Positions 26,215 through 35,728 of a stretch of 64,000 bases of DNA are shown here, piece after piece; positions within the stretch are counted from its first letter, which is position 1; each line of letters opens with the position of its first letter. The position numbers and the translations under genes were made by a program. A model generated the notes under the pieces. That model did not search any database and was not told the origin of the DNA. It saw nothing but the letters and a program-made list of their open reading frames with translations. The stretch is from Paraburkholderia sacchari (GTDB lineage: Bacteria; Pseudomonadota; Gammaproteobacteria; Burkholderiales; Burkholderiaceae), in assembly GCF_000785435.2 (NCBI RefSeq), contig NZ_JTDB02000011.1, positions 117,956 to 181,955 on the forward strand, in the 5' to 3' direction.

Positions 26215-27051
26215 ATGCCTTTCGTTACGACCAAAGATAACGTCGAAATCTTCTACAAAGACTGGGGAAGCAAAGATGCTCAACCCGTCGTCTTCCATCA
26301 TGGCTGGCCGCTATCCTCCGACGACTGGGACGCGCAAATGCTGTTCTTCTTGCAGAAGGGCTACCGTGTTATCGCGCACGACCGGCGTGGGCACGGACGC
26401 TCGGCACAAGTATCAGATGGTCATGACATGGACCACTATGCGGCAGACGCCTTCGCTGTCGTCGAAGCGCTAGACCTGACGAACGCTGTGCATATTGGGC
26501 ACTCGACCGGTGGCGGAGAGGTCGCCCGCTATGTCGCCAGGCATGGGCAACCAGCCGGGCGTGTCGCCAAGGCCGTACTTGTGAGCGCGGTTCCGCCTCT
26601 GATGGTGCAAACGAGAGACAACCCTGAAGGTTTGCCTATCGATGTCTTCGATGGATTCCGGAAAGCGCTTGCCGAAAACCGCGCCCAATTCTTCCTGGAC
26701 GTTCCGACCGGACCCTTCTATGGTTTCAACCGACAAGGCGCAACCGTGCATCAGGGCGTCATCCGGAATTGGTGGCGTCAAGGAATGATGGGAAGTGCTC
26801 ACGCGCATTACGAAGGCATCAAAGCGTTTTCAGAGACGGACCAAACGGAAGACCTGAAAGCCATCTCTGTTCCGACGCTCGTCCTGCATGGCGAAGACGA
26901 CCAGATTGTCCCAATCGCAGACGCCGCGCTAAAGTCAATCAAGCTGCTGAAGTCGGGGACGTTGAAAACCTACCCGGGTTTGTCACACGGTATGCTGACA
27001 GTGAATGCAGAACTTTTGAACGCGGATTTGCTTGCGTTCGTCCAGAGCTAG
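26215..27051 (+). CDS. Alpha/beta hydrolase, non-heme chloroperoxidase type
   Basis: A 278-residue alpha/beta hydrolase of the cofactor-free haloperoxidase/esterase group. The oxyanion region is VVFHHGWPLSSDDWDAQ and the nucleophile elbow is HIGHSTGGGEVARYVARHGQ (Ser near residue 96). The acid is in LVLHGEDDQIVPI near 225 and the histidine in LSHGMLTVNAE near 257. This triad and the RRGHGRS loop fit perhydrolase/chloroperoxidase homologues closely. ATG 26215 has gagcgagg upstream. A rho-independent terminator follows directly. The natural substrate is unknown; peracid-type haloperoxidase activity is often a side activity in this family. Confidence 0.93.
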   Translation: MPFVTTKDNVEIFYKDWGSKDAQPVVFHHGWPLSSDDWDAQMLFFLQKGYRVIAHDRRGHGRSAQVSDGHDMDHYAADAFAVVEALDLTNAVHIGHSTGGGEVARYVARHGQPAGRVAKAVLVSAVPPLMVQTRDNPEGLPIDVFDGFRKALAENRAQFFLDVPTGPFYGFNRQGATVHQGVIRNWWRQGMMGSAHAHYEGIKAFSETDQTEDLKAISVPTLVLHGEDDQIVPIADAALKSIKLLKSGTLKTYPGLSHGMLTVNAELLNADLLAFVQS

Positions 27052-27063
27052 TCTTCAGCAGGC

Positions 27064-27098
27064 AAAGCGGGCTCCGCACAACGTGGCCCGCTTTTTTC
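27064..27098 (+). terminator. Rho-independent terminator after hydrolase
   Basis: An agcgggc/gcccgct stem separated by tccgcacaacgtg is followed by six T, 13 bases after the hydrolase stop. Confidence 0.85.
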
Positions 27099-27418
27099 AT
27101 CCCTCAAGATTTGTTCTGTGGCATTGTCAAGTTGACGACGTGGGTGCAGACCAATGCGGAATAAGCAGGATTCCTGTTGATTGTCGAGCGAGCGGCCAGC
27201 AGGCCTGTGGAGTGCCTACGCTAGTGAATTTGCGTCGATACAGGGTGGCTAAGGTCGAACTCAAGCGCAACGCGAGTTCATTGAACTGGTCCATGCCGAG
27301 AAGCGTGGGCCATATTGACCTTCTCTTTCGTGACCACTACGGCAACGGTTGAAGATGCTGCCGATCGTCTTTGCTGCTTCGACGAGGTCGAAAGTGTCCG
27401 TTCAAAGCAATTTCGGTT

Positions 27419-27598
27419 TTAAATGCGTCCGGCAGGACGGCCAGCCAGTAACCGGTACGCTTTAATCACACGATCCCGGATGTACAACTGGCAACAGATC
27501 GCTTGCCCGTCGGCATACCGCCCCGTATTGGTCAGACAGTAGTAGCCACTTCCACCCCCACTACCGTTAGTGATCCATGGAAAGTTGACCTGCTTCAC
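27419..27598 (-). CDS. Possible small ORF of 59 codons, unknown
   Basis: A minus-strand frame from GTG 27598 to TAA 27419. The deduced peptide (VNFPWITNGSGGGSGYYCLT, ending RLLAGRPAGRI) has a balanced, protein-like composition. An aagagaa stretch sits just before the GTG. I do not recognise a family. It lies in the 570-base gap between the hydrolase and the MarC gene; the rest of that gap (27099-27418) shows no supported gene. It could also be the tail of a decayed gene. Confidence 0.33.
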   Translation of the reverse strand: MKQVNFPWITNGSGGGSGYYCLTNTGRYADGQAICCQLYIRDRVIKAYRLLAGRPAGRI

Positions 27599-27622
27599 GG
27601 AATTTCTCTTACATGCGATGTG

Positions 27623-28303
27623 TCATTTGAAACGTACCCACAAAGGTACCGATTCAAGCAAATCATCCAAACCCAGCCACAGGACCTGAACGCCGATGCA
27701 GAAGAGCACAAAAGCGAAGAGGCGCCTGGCAACATCAGTGCCCACGGGACCTAGAAACCTTTCGACGTTTGCTGCAAAGCGGACGCAAACGTAGATGCTG
27801 CACCACAGGATGAGCATTCCGACTGCCGCCCCAGCAAGGTTGACGAGCGGGACGCCGGTCCGGGGCCTGGCCGTTCCGAGTGCAATCGCGACGGCGATCG
27901 ACCCGGGGCCAACAGTAATTGGAAGCGTCAGTGGATAAAAGGCTTTCGCACGCAGCAATGCCTCCTGGACTGAGTCCGTGGCCGCCTGTTGTTCCGCTTC
28001 GCGTTCCGCATCCGCTCGCGTGTGCAGCAGACCCCAGCCTGCGAACGCAATCACCGCTCCGCCAGCCACTCGCAGTACTGGCAACGATATGCCGAAAAAC
28101 TGTAGCACGTAGGCACCAATCGAGAGCGCCAAAATCAAAACGATCAGGCTATTGAGGGAAATGCTTTTGGCCAGCCAGGCCCGCTCAGCCGGCGACGCGT
28201 GCGGCACCAGGCCAAGGATAAAGAATCCGGCCGCTGGCGGATTGATAATCGGGAACAGGCCGGCTACAAGATAAAGAATGGTCTCGGTAAACTGGTTCAG
28301 CAT
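27623..28303 (-). CDS. MarC-family integral membrane protein
   Basis: A 226-residue inner-membrane protein of the MarC/YhgN family with six predicted helices. The first carries LVAGLFPIINPPAAGFFILG, and the fourth follows KAFYPLTLPITVGPGSIAVA; both are family signatures with their paired N-P-P and T-x-G-P-G motifs. ATG 28303 has ggaggcagg directly upstream, so the longer frame to 28378 is rejected. The family was once linked to multiple antibiotic resistance, but the role is unproven. It stands alone, divergent from the ornithine decarboxylase. Confidence 0.92.
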   Translation of the reverse strand: MLNQFTETILYLVAGLFPIINPPAAGFFILGLVPHASPAERAWLAKSISLNSLIVLILALSIGAYVLQFFGISLPVLRVAGGAVIAFAGWGLLHTRADAEREAEQQAATDSVQEALLRAKAFYPLTLPITVGPGSIAVAIALGTARPRTGVPLVNLAGAAVGMLILWCSIYVCVRFAANVERFLGPVGTDVARRLFAFVLFCIGVQVLWLGLDDLLESVPLWVRFK

Positions 28304-28469
28304 CCTGCCTCCACCGGTCGAACGCAACGGCTTACCGCCTATTCGGAAGTAGCGAATACTAGCGGTGCGGTGCAGCACGAAGCTGCAAGGAAGCGGAACA
28401 TTCGCGCGCGTCCCGCCGCTTCAGACTAGTCGGGTAAACCGGCCGCGGGGGTCGGACTAAAGTCCTATA

Positions 28470-28496
28470 TTGACAGTACGCCTGAATTCTTATACT
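28470..28496 (+). promoter_or_regulatory. Candidate promoter of the ornithine/arginine module
   Basis: TTGACA at 28470-28475 and TATACT at 28491-28496 are 15 bases apart, about 120 bases before the decarboxylase start. The region is locally AT-rich. No FNR/ANR half-sites were recognised with confidence. Confidence 0.45.
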
Positions 28497-28616
28497 GATT
28501 CACCGCCTGTATCGTCCAGCAATCAACCTGCCAGGATGAACGCCGTCACAATCCGTATCGCGCGCTAGCAGTACGCACTGACAACGGACGGGATGCCAGA
28601 CGCCTGGATAAGGCGC

Positions 28617-30998
28617 ATGAAGAGGATATCAAACGTGAATCCGATCTCGCTAAAGGCACCGACTATCCCAATCCCTTTTCATAAGCTGCTGAAGATCGTG
28701 GCGATAGTAGATGCCGACGATGCGCAGACGAGAGAACTACTTGCCGAAATCTCAACGGAAAACTTCCGTGTCGAAATTTCAAGCAATCTCAGGCGGGACG
28801 TGAACGAAGACGCAGACGTTGGCGCCTACATTGTGCTTCTGGACGGCGAGCGCCTCGCGGGGGCTCGGGGCTTGGCGCTGGCGGTGCGTTCGCTCGGTTT
28901 TCGCACACCGCTCTGGGCGCTCTCCAATTCGCACCGGCTTTCAAACCTCGCCGTAGATGGCGGGTTAGGCGAAATCGACGGCTATATCTACCTCGGCCAG
29001 CAAACACCCACATTTTACGCAAGGCAGGTTACGGCAAGCCTGATCAAGTACGGCATGAGCCTGCTGCCCCCCTTCTTTGGCGGCCTCGTCAGCTACGACG
29101 CCGAGGCCAATATCGCGTTTGACTGTCCTGGACACCAAGGCGGACAGTTCTACCGAAAATCGCCCGCGGGGCAACTTTTCTTCAAACACTTCGGTGAAAG
29201 CATCTTTCGCAATGATTTGTGCAATGCAGACGTAGACCTCGGCGATCTGCTGATTCACGAAGGCGCCGCTGCCGATGCGGAGCGTCACGCTGCGGCCGTA
29301 TTTGGCGCGGACCAGACCTATTTCGTCCTTAACGGTACCAGCACCTCGAACAAGATCGTGACGGGTGCGGTGCTCAGGCGTGGCGACCTCGTGCTGTTCG
29401 ACCGTAACAATCACAAGTCCCTGCATCAGGGTGCGCTTGTCCAGGCGGGTGCCATTCCGATCTTCCTGCCGACTGCGCGCAACGCTTTCGGCATGATCGG
29501 CGCGGTCGACTGGTCGGCGTGGGATGAGGACTATCTGCGCGAGCAGATCCGCACCAATCCGCTTGTGGCGGATCCCGACCGCAGCACGGCGCAGCGCCCG
29601 TTCCGGCTCGCGTGCATCCAGCTCGCCACCTATGACGGAACGGTCTACAACGTACACAAGGTCCTGGAGAAAATCGGTCACCTGTGCGATTACGTCCTCT
29701 GGGACGAGGCATGGATCGGCTACAACGCTTTTCATCCTCTATTCGACAATCACAGTCCGATGCGGCTAAATGAACTGACGCCCGAGATGCCGGGCTTGTT
29801 CTCGACGCAGTCGGTCCACAAGCAGGGTGCCGGCTTCTCCCAGGCCTCGCAGATCCACAAACGCGATGATCATATCCGCGGCCAGCAGCGTTACATCGAA
29901 CACAAGCGCTTCAACGAGTCCTTCCTGATCTACGCCAGTACCTCGCCGTTCTATCCCCTCTTCGCGTCGCTGGACGTCAATGCAAAGGTCCACGAGGGTA
30001 AGGCTGGCGAAATGCTATGGGATGGATGTATCGACCTGGCTATCGAGGCGCGCAAGAAGTTTCGTCAGTTCGTCCATCACTATGCTCAGGTCGGCAAGAC
30101 GGCTCAAGAGCAGTGGTTCTTCGATCCATTCGTTCCTGACGTCGTCGATATCCACAATTCGAACTTCACGCACGATGTGGCAAACGTACCGTGGGAGGAC
30201 CTTCCTACCGAGGTCATCAAGCACGAGCAGCAGTGCTGGGAATTCCGCCCGGATGCGAAATGGCACGGCTATTCGGGCTATGCGCACGGCTACGTCATGG
30301 TCGACCCGAACAAACTGACCCTCCTGACGCCCGGTATCGACCGTAAGACGGGGGACTATCTGGACTTCGGTGTGCCGGCGACGGTCGTGGCCAACTATCT
30401 GCGAGAGGAAGGCATCGTCCCCGAAAAATGCGATCTGAACAGCATCCTCTTCCTGATGACACCAGCAGAGGACGAAAGCAAGCTGAACACACTAATCGCG
30501 CGTCTGGTCAAGTTCAAGAACCTGTGGGACCGCGACGCACCGCTCGCAGAGGTGCTGCCCACGCTCTATGCGGCGCATGGCGAGCGCTACGCGGGTTACT
30601 CGCTTCGTCAGATCTGCAACGAGATGCATGGCTTTTATCGCGAGGCCAACGTCAAGAACCTGCAGCGGCTGTGCTTCCGGGCGTCAAGTTTCCCGGAACT
30701 GGCGATGTCGCCGCAAGACGCGTACGAAGCACTCGTCGCGAACCAAGTTGACTATGTCCCGCTCGATAGTGCGCGAAACCGCATCTCCGCGACGCTCGCA
30801 CTGATCTATCCACCGGGTATCGGCGTCGTACTCCCCGGCGAACGCTGGGACGAACGTGCGCAACCGATGCTCGATTACTTCATGGCGTTCCAGGAATCGT
30901 TCAACCGTTTCCCGGGGTTCAACTATGAAGTGCAAGGCGTTTTTCAGGAGCGGGAAGACGGTCGTATCCGGTTCTATACATACGTGGTTCACGAGTAG
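28617..30998 (+). CDS. Inducible-type ornithine decarboxylase (SpeF/SpeC family)
   Basis: PLP-dependent fold-type I decarboxylase of about 793 residues that should convert ornithine to putrescine, consuming a proton. It has an N-terminal response-regulator-like wing domain (about residues 20-130), a PLP domain, and a C-terminal small domain. The PLP lysine lies in STQSVHKQGAGFSQASQIHK, which matches ornithine rather than arginine decarboxylases. AFDCPGHQGGQFYRKSPAG and DEAWIGYNAFHPLF are other family blocks. Starts at 28593, 28617 and GTG 28635 are all possible; 28635 has the best Shine-Dalgarno (agagga). The next gene is a PotE-type putrescine/ornithine antiporter, the classical speF-potE pairing. 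Confidence 0.9.
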   Translation: MKRISNVNPISLKAPTIPIPFHKLLKIVAIVDADDAQTRELLAEISTENFRVEISSNLRRDVNEDADVGAYIVLLDGERLAGARGLALAVRSLGFRTPLWALSNSHRLSNLAVDGGLGEIDGYIYLGQQTPTFYARQVTASLIKYGMSLLPPFFGGLVSYDAEANIAFDCPGHQGGQFYRKSPAGQLFFKHFGESIFRNDLCNADVDLGDLLIHEGAAADAERHAAAVFGADQTYFVLNGTSTSNKIVTGAVLRRGDLVLFDRNNHKSLHQGALVQAGAIPIFLPTARNAFGMIGAVDWSAWDEDYLREQIRTNPLVADPDRSTAQRPFRLACIQLATYDGTVYNVHKVLEKIGHLCDYVLWDEAWIGYNAFHPLFDNHSPMRLNELTPEMPGLFSTQSVHKQGAGFSQASQIHKRDDHIRGQQRYIEHKRFNESFLIYASTSPFYPLFASLDVNAKVHEGKAGEMLWDGCIDLAIEARKKFRQFVHHYAQVGKTAQEQWFFDPFVPDVVDIHNSNFTHDVANVPWEDLPTEVIKHEQQCWEFRPDAKWHGYSGYAHGYVMVDPNKLTLLTPGIDRKTGDYLDFGVPATVVANYLREEGIVPEKCDLNSILFLMTPAEDESKLNTLIARLVKFKNLWDRDAPLAEVLPTLYAAHGERYAGYSLRQICNEMHGFYREANVKNLQRLCFRASSFPELAMSPQDAYEALVANQVDYVPLDSARNRISATLALIYPPGIGVVLPGERWDERAQPMLDYFMAFQESFNRFPGFNYEVQGVFQEREDGRIRFYTYVVHE

Positions 30999-31028
30999 GC
31001 GACCAAGTTCACCAAGGAGGTGAGCGCC

Positions 31029-33289
31029 ATGAATGACCAGCTGAAGAAGATGAACGTCGTGCAACTGACGTTCATCGTGACCGTCAACATGATGGGCTCC
31101 GGCATCATCATGTTGCCATCCAATATGGCGAAAGTCGGCGCGATCTCGTTGCTGTCGTGGATTGTGACGGCCATAGGTTCGATGGCCATCGCCTATGGCT
31201 TTGCACAGGCGGGTATCCTGAACCAGCGTGCCGGAGGCATGGCAGCCTACGCTGAGGATGCCTATGGAAAAGCCGGCTACTTTCAGGTTTTTTTCTGTAC
31301 TTCCTGTCCGTAGCGATTGCAAACGTCGCGGTTGCCAGCTCGGCGCTCGGCTATCTCGCAGGGTTCTTTCCTGCCTTGACGCAGTCGCCGGTCGCGACTT
31401 GCATCGGTGTTATTGCACTGCTGTGGATCACCACGGTTGCCAACTTCGGCGGTCCAAAGCTGACAGGGCGCATTGGCTCCGTGACAGTCTGGGGCGTCAT
31501 CCTGCCCGTGGGGTTCATGTCCATCGCAGGGTGGTTCTGGTTTAACCCCAGCTATTTCGCGGCAGCCTGGAACCCCAAGGGGATGAGCCTGCTGGAAGGC
31601 ATGGGCTCGAGCATTTCCCTGACGCTTTGGGCATTTCTCGGCATGGAGTCGGCGGTGCAGAACTCGTCGGCCGTCGAGAATCCGAAACGCGACGTGCCGC
31701 TCGCCTGCCTGTTCGGCACACTCGGCGCCGCAGTCATCTACGTGCTGTCAACCACAGTGATCCAGGGCATCGTGCCCAATGACTATCTCGCGAAATCAAC
31801 GGGGCCATTTGGCCTTGCGTTCGCGCATATGTTCACCCCCGCGATCGGCTCCATCGTGATGGCACTCGCGGCGATGGCGTGTGTCGGGTCGCTGCTCGGC
31901 TGGCAGTTCACGCTGGCGCAGACCGCGAAAGATGCCGCCGACAGCAACATGTTTCTGCCGGTTTTCAGCAAAGCCAACCGGACAGGCGCGCCCATTCCCG
32001 GCATGGTCATCATGGCCATCGTCCAGTCACTGATGGCGCTTTCAACGATCTCGCCAAATCTCGCGGAACAGTTCGCCGCGCTGGTGAACCTGGCGGTGGT
32101 CACCAATGTCCTGCCCTACATCATTTCCCTCTCGGCCCTGTTCGTGATGATGCGCGAGGCTGGCACCGAAGCCGCCACGTACCGGCGCAACGCAGTGGTA
32201 ACAGTCGTCGCGATGGTCTACTCCATTTACGCGCTCTATGCATCCGGCAAGGACGCCGTGCTGGGCGGGATGCTGGTGCTGGCCATCGGCTACGTCATCT
32301 ATGGGTTCATGGCTGCCCGCCGCGCAGGGAGCGCGGCAAAGGCGGGCAAGCCCGCAATTCTTGCCGCCAGCATCATCGCGTTCGTTGTCCTGTCTGCGCC
32401 CTGGCCGCGCCATGCTCACGCCGCCGAAGCCGCAGTTGCTGCTCCAACGGCCACGACGGGCGCGCTGGCCCGGATCAGGCAGTCGGGCAAGATGAACATT
32501 GGGTACGTCGCCGATGCACGCCCCTATGCGTTCCAGAATAGCGAGGGCCAAGCTGATGGGTACGCCGTGGCGCTGTGCAGGAAGATCGCCGACAAGGTGA
32601 AGGCCGATCTGTCGTTGCCCGCGCTGGCCGTGAACTGGACCGTCGTGAAACCAGAGGAGCGCTACCGTGCGCTGCAGGACCATCGCATCGACTTGCTATG
32701 CGCCGACGCCGAGACGCTAACGGGGCGCCAGTACATCAGTTACTCCATTCCAGTCTATCCGGGGGGCCTTGCCGCGCTGACACGCGCCGACGCGCCCGCT
32801 GGCCTGAAGGAAGTGCTGAGCGGGTCTAACAGATCGGACCGGCCGATCTGGCGCGCATCTCCCGCGCAGCTCCTGAACGCGCAGACGTTTTCGACGGTTG
32901 AGCACTCGCCCACGCAACTCTGGCTCGCAGAACGCATGGGGACATTTCAGCTGTCGGCGAATGTGATTACCGCCTCGAGCTATGAAGACGGCGTGCGACA
33001 GGTACTCGAGCGCAAGGCGGGCGTGTTTTTCGCTGAGCGCGCCATACTGCAGGACCAGGTGAGCCGCAACCCGGCAGGCGACCAGCTTCAGATTCTGCAC
33101 CGACGCTTTTCATACGCGCCTATTTCGCTGGGTGTCGCACGCGGCGACGAAGACTTGCGCCTGCTCGTCGACCGCACGCTAAGCCGTGTGTTCAAGTCGG
33201 GCGACTATCGCACAAGCTACGTGAAGTGGTTTGGCCAACCAGATGAAGACGCGCAGAACTTCTACCGCCTGGCGATTTTGCCGGACTAG
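31029..33289 (+). pseudogene. PotE-type antiporter fused to a solute-binding domain, with frame break
   Basis: Two frames joined make about 753 residues. Frame one (31029-31313) is the start of PotE: VVQLTFIVTVNMMGSGIIML and AGGMAAYAEDAYGKAGYF. Frame two resumes the same alignment without loss (FLYFLSVAIANVAVAS, ITTVANFGGPKLTGRIGSVT, FLGMESAVQNSSAVENPKRD). A twelve-helix antiporter ends near YGFMAARRAG. There follows a further hydrophobic segment resembling a signal peptide (AILAASIIAFVVLSAPWP, then RHAHAAEA), then a family 3 periplasmic binding domain (GYVADARPYAFQNSEGQADG, DLLCADAETLTGRQYISYS). The frame changes at seven T (31288-31294). A -1 slip there, or one lost T, explains it, so pseudogene status is provisional. 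ATG 31029 has a strong aaggagg 8 bases upstream. Confidence 0.85.
31288..31295 (+). other. Slippery T-run at the antiporter frame break
   Basis: The zero-frame codons are GTT TTT TTC TGT, so the heptamer is T TTT TTC, a classic -1 slip sequence. A -1 shift gives VFF-LYFLSV and continues the PotE alignment exactly. The same tract could vary in length by slipped-strand replication, or carry an assembly error. Confidence 0.7.
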
Positions 33290-33312
33290 CCATTGAAGTG
33301 AGGAGAACTACG

Positions 33313-34569
33313 ATGGGTATGGAGACAGCAAACTTTGGCGTGCATTCCGAGGCGGGAAAACTCCGCAAGGTCATGGTCTGCTCGCCGGGCCTGGCTCACC
33401 AACGCCTGACGCCGAGCAATTGCGATGAGCTTCTGTTCGATGATGTCGTCTGGGTCAGCCAGGCGAAGCGCGACCATTTCGACTTCGTCACCAAAATGCG
33501 CGAGCGCGGCGTCGATGTCGTCGAAATGCATAACTTGCTCGAGGAGACCATCAAGCTTCCAGAAGCCCTCAAATGGATTCTTGATCGAAAGATCCGCGCG
33601 GATACGGTAGGTGTATCGCTTGCGGGAGAGGTGCGAAGCTGGTTCGAGGGACTCGATGCGCGCAAGGCCGCGGAGTTCCTGATCGGCGGCGTGGTTGCCG
33701 AAGACATACCGGAGAGCGAGGAGAGTTACACCCTCAAGATGTACCGCCAATACCTCGACTACTCGAGCTTCGTGCTGCCACCGCTGCCCAATACGCTATT
33801 TACGCGCGACACGACCTGCTGGATATACGGTGGTGTTTCGCTCAATCCGATGTACTGGCCCGCCCGCCGGCAGGAAACGCTACTGACCACGGCGATCTAT
33901 AAATTTCACCCCGACTTCGCGGGCAAGCCGTTCGAGGTCTGGTATGGCGATCCGGATGCGGATCATGGCGCCGCGACCCTGGAAGGCGGTGACGTGATGC
34001 CGATCGGCAAGGGCAATGTGCTGATCGGAATGGGTGAACGCACCAGCCGTCAGGCGATCGGGGCGCTGGCGTTGAAGCTGTTCGCAAAGGGTGCGGCCGA
34101 GCGGATTATCGTGGCGGGGCTGCCCAAGTCGCGTGCCGCAATGCACCTCGATACGGTTTTCAGCTTCTGCGACCGCGATCTTGTGACGGTATTCCCGGAA
34201 GTCGTCAAGGAGATCGTCCCGTTCACGATCCGCCCGCACGACGGCGATCCGTCGAAGCTGCACGTCCAGCGCGAAGACAAGTCCTTCATCGATGTGGTGG
34301 GCGATGCGCTCGGGCTGCCCAAACTACGGGTGGTCGAGACGGGTGGCAACGCATTCGCTGCGGAGCGCGAGCAATGGGACGATGGCAACAACGTGGTCTG
34401 CATCGAGCCGGGCGTGGTAGTCGGTTACGACCGCAACACCTACACCAACACGCTGTTGCGCAAGGCAGGCATCGAGGTCATCACGATCACCGCCGGCGAA
34501 CTGGGACGCGGGCGCGGCGGCGGCCACTGCATGACCTGCCCGATCATACGCGACCCTGTCGATTACTGA
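33313..34569 (+). CDS. arcA: Arginine deiminase
   Basis: Hydrolyses arginine to citrulline and ammonia, the first step of the arginine deiminase pathway; 418 residues. The start FGVHSEAGKLRKVMVCSPGL, the block PLPNTLFTRDTTCWIYGGVS near residue 160 and the catalytic cysteine in RGRGGGHCMTCPIIRDP near 405 are diagnostic. ATG 33313 has aggaga 7 bases upstream; it lies 24 bases after the antiporter stop. It is followed by arcB and arcC. Confidence 0.97.
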   Translation: MGMETANFGVHSEAGKLRKVMVCSPGLAHQRLTPSNCDELLFDDVVWVSQAKRDHFDFVTKMRERGVDVVEMHNLLEETIKLPEALKWILDRKIRADTVGVSLAGEVRSWFEGLDARKAAEFLIGGVVAEDIPESEESYTLKMYRQYLDYSSFVLPPLPNTLFTRDTTCWIYGGVSLNPMYWPARRQETLLTTAIYKFHPDFAGKPFEVWYGDPDADHGAATLEGGDVMPIGKGNVLIGMGERTSRQAIGALALKLFAKGAAERIIVAGLPKSRAAMHLDTVFSFCDRDLVTVFPEVVKEIVPFTIRPHDGDPSKLHVQREDKSFIDVVGDALGLPKLRVVETGGNAFAAEREQWDDGNNVVCIEPGVVVGYDRNTYTNTLLRKAGIEVITITAGELGRGRGGGHCMTCPIIRDPVDY

Positions 34570-34614
34570 GCACCTGAAGTATCGCGCTCCTTCAACGTGA
34601 ACTGGAGAATCGCA

Positions 34615-35625
34615 ATGGCTTTCAATTTGTCCAATCGTAATCTATTGAGCTTGATGCATCACAGCACCCGCGAGCTTCGCTATCTGCTCGATCTCTCACG
34701 AGATCTGAAGCGCGCGAAATACACGGGCACCGAGCAACAGCATCTCAAGGGCATGGAGATCGCGCTGATCTTCGAGAAGACTTCCACGCGAACGCGTTGC
34801 GCGTTTGAGGTCGCCGCACATGACCAGGGGGCCAATGTCACCTATATCGACCCGCATTCCTCACAGATCGGTCACAAGGAGAGCATGAAGGATACGGCGC
34901 GCGTACTCGGCCGCATGTTCAACGCGATTGAATATCGCGGATTCAGCCAGGAGGTTGTCGAGGAGCTGGCCCGCTACGCGGGTGTGCCTGTCTTCAACGG
35001 GCTGACGGATGAATACCATCCAACGCAAATGCTCGCGGACGTGCTGACCATGCGCGAGAACAGCGACAAGCCGCTCACGGACATTAGTTATGCGTACCTC
35101 GGCGACGCGCGTAATAACATGGGTAACTCGCTGCTCCTGATCGGCGCCAAGCTGGGAATGGACGTGCGGATTGGCGCGCCGAAATCGCTATGGCCGAATG
35201 AAGAGCATGTCGCGGCATGCCACAAGTTTGCCGAAGAAAGCGGCGCACGCCTTACGCTCACCGAGGACCCCAAGGCGGCTGTCGAGGGTACCGACTTCGT
35301 TCACACAGACGTGTGGGTATCGATGGGTGAACCGTTCGAGGCATGGGGTGAACGCATCAACGCACTCCTTCCCTATCAGGTCAACATGGCGCTGATGAAG
35401 GCGACGAAGAATCCGCGGGCAAAGTTCATGCACTGCCTGCCGGCCTTCCACAACAGCGAAACTGAAGTTGGCAGGCAGATCGCCGCCAAGTATCCGGCGC
35501 TCACGAACGGCATCGAGGTCACGGAAGAGGTGTTCGAATCGCCGTTGAACATTGCATTCGAACAGGCCGAAAACCGCATGCATACCATCAAGGCAATTCT
35601 GGTCTCGACGCTTGCCAACATCTGA
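34615..35625 (+). CDS. arcB: Catabolic ornithine carbamoyltransferase
   Basis: Converts citrulline and phosphate to ornithine and carbamoyl phosphate; 336 residues. The carbamoyl phosphate motif is EKTSTRTRCAFEVAA near residue 55. FNGLTDEYHPTQMLADVLTM is the second block, and the ornithine-side motif MHCLPAFHNSETEVG is near residue 272. The length and sequence fit the catabolic ArcB rather than biosynthetic ArgF, as does the location between arcA and arcC. ATG 34615 has ctggaga upstream. Confidence 0.96.
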   Translation: MAFNLSNRNLLSLMHHSTRELRYLLDLSRDLKRAKYTGTEQQHLKGMEIALIFEKTSTRTRCAFEVAAHDQGANVTYIDPHSSQIGHKESMKDTARVLGRMFNAIEYRGFSQEVVEELARYAGVPVFNGLTDEYHPTQMLADVLTMRENSDKPLTDISYAYLGDARNNMGNSLLLIGAKLGMDVRIGAPKSLWPNEEHVAACHKFAEESGARLTLTEDPKAAVEGTDFVHTDVWVSMGEPFEAWGERINALLPYQVNMALMKATKNPRAKFMHCLPAFHNSETEVGRQIAAKYPALTNGIEVTEEVFESPLNIAFEQAENRMHTIKAILVSTLANI

Positions 35626-35728
35626 ACGCGCGGCGGCAAACTCACGCTTTCAGGCAGCACCCAACAGACGGGCCCACACACCGCCCATCCGTTGGGTGCA
35701 CGAACGGAACCCGAACGAGGGGAAGATC

